DNA of 64,000 bases from Vibrio porteresiae DSM 19223 (GTDB taxonomy: Bacteria; Pseudomonadota; Gammaproteobacteria; Enterobacterales; Vibrionaceae). A program made the position numbers and the translations under genes. Each line of letters opens with the position of its first letter. The stretch's first letter is position 1. The DNA lies in the NCBI RefSeq assembly GCF_024347055.1, contig NZ_AP024895.1, forward strand, positions 682,001 to 746,000. Reading direction: 5' to 3'. Under the pieces are notes generated by a model. The model was not told where the DNA came from. It saw only the letters and a program-made list of their open reading frames with translations, and searched no databases. Positions 62,333-64,000 of this stretch are shown here, in pieces.

Positions 62333-63403
62333 ATGGTGGACACAGAGCGTCTTCGTAAAATTATTCATGTTGATATGGATTGTTTTTATGCCGCGGTCGA
62401 AATGCGTGATCACCCAGAATATCGTGGGCGGCCGTTGGCTGTCGGTGGAAGCGAGAAACAACGTGGAGTGCTGAGTACTTGTAACTACGAAGCACGCCGA
62501 TTTGGATTGCACTCAGCAATGCCAACTGCTCAAGCATTAAAATTGTGTCCTCACCTGCTGCTGGTTCCCGGTCGTATGCAAGTGTATAAATCGGTTTCCC
62601 GCCAAATTCACGAAATCTTTCAGCGTTATACCTCGATTATTGAGCCGCTATCACTCGATGAAGCATTCCTTGATGTGAGTGATAGCCCAAAGTGCCATGG
62701 GAGCGCCACTTTGATCGCAGAGGCGATTCGGCGTGATATCTGGCAAGAGTTACAACTCACGGCATCTGCTGGTGTTGCCCCTGTGAAGTTTCTGGCCAAA
62801 GTAGCCTCAGACATGAATAAGCCCAATGGGCAATTTGTCGTTCCGCCGGAGAAAGTGCAGGAGGTAGTGGATAAGCTGCCTCTGGGCAAAATCCCCGGAG
62901 TTGGAAAGGTGAGTTTAGAGAAATTGAACCGAGCCGGGTTTTATCTCTGTGAGGACATTAAAAACAGTGACTATCGCGATCTATTGATCAAATTTGGTCG
63001 TTTAGGGGAATCGCTTTGGAAGAAAAGCCACGGTATCGATCGCCGCGAAGTCATTGTTGAACGGGAACGAAAATCCGTCGGTGTCGAACGAACGTTTAGC
63101 CAAAACATCTCCACCTATGAAGAGTGTTGGCAAGTTATCGAAGAGAAGTTATTTCCGGAACTTGACCAGCGGCTAACCAAAGCGAGTCCGGAAAGAGCCA
63201 TCATCAAACAAGGTATTAAAGTGAAGTTTGCGGATTTTCAATTGACGACCATCGAGCACATTCATCCGCAACTAGAGCTCGGTGATTTTCGCGGTTTACT
63301 GAGTGAAGTACTAAGACGGCAACAAGGGCGGGAAATTCGCTTGCTTGGATTATCCGTGATGCTCAAACCCGAAGCACCTGGTGAGCAATTGAGCTTTTTT
63401 TAA
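62333..63403 (+). CDS. dinB: DNA polymerase IV (translesion, Y family)
   Basis: Error-prone lesion-bypass polymerase of the SOS response. From ATG 62333 the protein is 356 aa (MVDTERLRKIIHVDMDCFYA). Catalytic residues are Asp14 in HVDMDCFY and Asp109-Glu110 in PLSLDEAFLD. The thumb and little-finger domains follow, and the C-terminus GEQLSFF resembles a beta-clamp binding motif. The open frame reaches back to 62261, but that would place the start inside and upstream of the LexA box, so it is rejected. Confidence 0.95.
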   Translation: MVDTERLRKIIHVDMDCFYAAVEMRDHPEYRGRPLAVGGSEKQRGVLSTCNYEARRFGLHSAMPTAQALKLCPHLLLVPGRMQVYKSVSRQIHEIFQRYTSIIEPLSLDEAFLDVSDSPKCHGSATLIAEAIRRDIWQELQLTASAGVAPVKFLAKVASDMNKPNGQFVVPPEKVQEVVDKLPLGKIPGVGKVSLEKLNRAGFYLCEDIKNSDYRDLLIKFGRLGESLWKKSHGIDRREVIVERERKSVGVERTFSQNISTYEECWQVIEEKLFPELDQRLTKASPERAIIKQGIKVKFADFQLTTIEHIHPQLELGDFRGLLSEVLRRQQGREIRLLGLSVMLKPEAPGEQLSFF

Positions 63404-63490
63404 TTTGCTGCGAAATTGAGTACACTGTTGCTTATACTCAAGTCACTTGTGATTTCCCATCTACCCAGTTACCTGTTTTTAAGAGAGAAA

Positions 63491-64000
63491 ATGATGAGAC
63501 CAATACTCTTTGTTGTCACCCTACTGACGTGCACTTCAGCGTTAGCTGCTCAGTGTCGCGTAGATGTGAAAAATGAAGTGCATATCAACAGTGAACACGT
63601 TGAGATTCATCGTGCTGATGGACAGATTGCGACAATGACTGCGAATAACCAGCTCAGCATTGATGGCAAATCTGTACCGCTGGATTCAGAGCAAGCCTCT
63701 GCGATGGAGCGCTTTCGTCAAAGCATGAGCGATAGTGTGCCGAGAGTGAAGCAGGTGATTAACGATGGGTTGGTGATGGCCGATTCTGTCATCGATGATA
63801 TCTCGACCAGCTTAGGAAAACCGGGTGCATTTGATAATCTCAAACAAGGCGTACGCTCTTACGCTCAAGAGTGGGAAAGCCGTTACTACAAAAATGGTGA
63901 ATTAGTATTACCGGCAAGTAGTTATGAACAGATGCAGCAAGAGTGGATGGCTGAATTTGATAAGGCAAAGGTCTTTTTTAGTCGTGAATTTATGACCAGT
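63491..64000 (+). CDS. yggN: DUF2884 (YggN-like) periplasmic protein, 5' part
   Basis: The frame from ATG 63491 stays open to the window end (170 codons). A Sec signal peptide (MMRPILFVVTLLTCTSALA) is cut before AQCRVDV. Then comes a region typical of the DUF2884/YggN family (CRVDVKNEVHINSEHVEI, long amphipathic helices, QMQQEW). Function is unknown. SD AAGAGAGAAA. ATG 63494 is an alternative start. Confidence 0.75.
   Translation, partial: MMRPILFVVTLLTCTSALAAQCRVDVKNEVHINSEHVEIHRADGQIATMTANNQLSIDGKSVPLDSEQASAMERFRQSMSDSVPRVKQVINDGLVMADSVIDDISTSLGKPGAFDNLKQGVRSYAQEWESRYYKNGELVLPASSYEQMQQEWMAEFDKAKVFFSREFMTS

Noticed and set aside
1..64000. Prophage, CRISPR array, integron, IS element, tRNA or rRNA
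   Set aside because: Nothing resembling a recombinase, transposase, phage structural gene, regular spacer array, attC site or tRNA cloverleaf was seen in any gap.

Overview
This window reads as chromosomal DNA of a marine gamma-proteobacterium of the family Vibrionaceae, almost certainly a Vibrio, and most likely chromosome 1. The evidence is a complete Na+-translocating NADH:quinone reductase operon (nqrABCDEF) followed by apbE and nqrM, an OmpK/Tsx porin, the long vibrio form of DapD (343 aa), a DUF2850 protein, a two-PilZ protein resembling V. cholerae PlzC between serB and radA, and a second EF-G gene next to radA. Gene order is that of a conserved core chromosome. I saw no phage, integron, insertion sequence, CRISPR array, rRNA or tRNA.

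Layout. 1-3.7 kb: the deo operon (end of deoC, then deoA, deoB, deoD) for deoxyribonucleoside catabolism. 3.7-9.5 kb: ytjB/ahpA, serB, the PilZ protein and radA. 9.5-15.4 kb: EF-G2 behind its own strong promoter, a 50-aa membrane peptide missed by a 60-aa cutoff, an acyl-CoA ligase and a GAF/HD-GYP phosphodiesterase. 15.4-21.1 kb: a solitary galM behind a near-perfect GalR operator, a gamma-glutamylcyclotransferase-like protein, zntB, and a divergent pair made of an ATP-grasp (RimK-like) ligase and a GNAT/C39-peptidase fusion. That pair is the least understood system here. 21.4-26.5 kb: a MetE-C-like methyltransferase with a MetJ-like box, a probable adenine (not adenosine) deaminase, dapD, SOS-controlled yebG and a LysR regulator. 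26.6-38 kb: recC, recB, recD and convergent argA. 38.3-44.1 kb: DUF2850, mltA, tcdA, csdE, and convergent csdA-yajL-panE. 44.2-48.9 kb: ompK, a LON-domain protein, an ECF sigma/ChrR anti-sigma pair and a 14-TM MFS pump. 48.9-53.1 kb: rlmG-yajG-ppiA-ampG with divergent bolA. 53.1-60.9 kb: nqrA-F, apbE, nqrM. 60.9-64 kb: a REC-REC-GGDEF protein, SOS-controlled dinB and the start of a DUF2884 protein.

How the genes connect. The deo operon, OmpK/Tsx and the adenine deaminase form a nucleoside uptake and salvage theme. RecBCD, RadA, DinB and YebG form a repair theme, with LexA boxes visible at yebG and dinB. CsdA, CsdE and TcdA are a sulfur-relay/tRNA t6A-cyclisation set split over two convergent units. 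ApbE and NqrM supply the covalent FMN and help mature the Fe centre of the Na+-NQR encoded just upstream. Three c-di-GMP proteins (PilZ, HD-GYP, GGDEF) are scattered through the window. Short tandem repeats of 11 to 17 bp lie at or just beyond gene ends in four places. One of them repeats a C-terminus three times in frame, each copy with a different stop codon.
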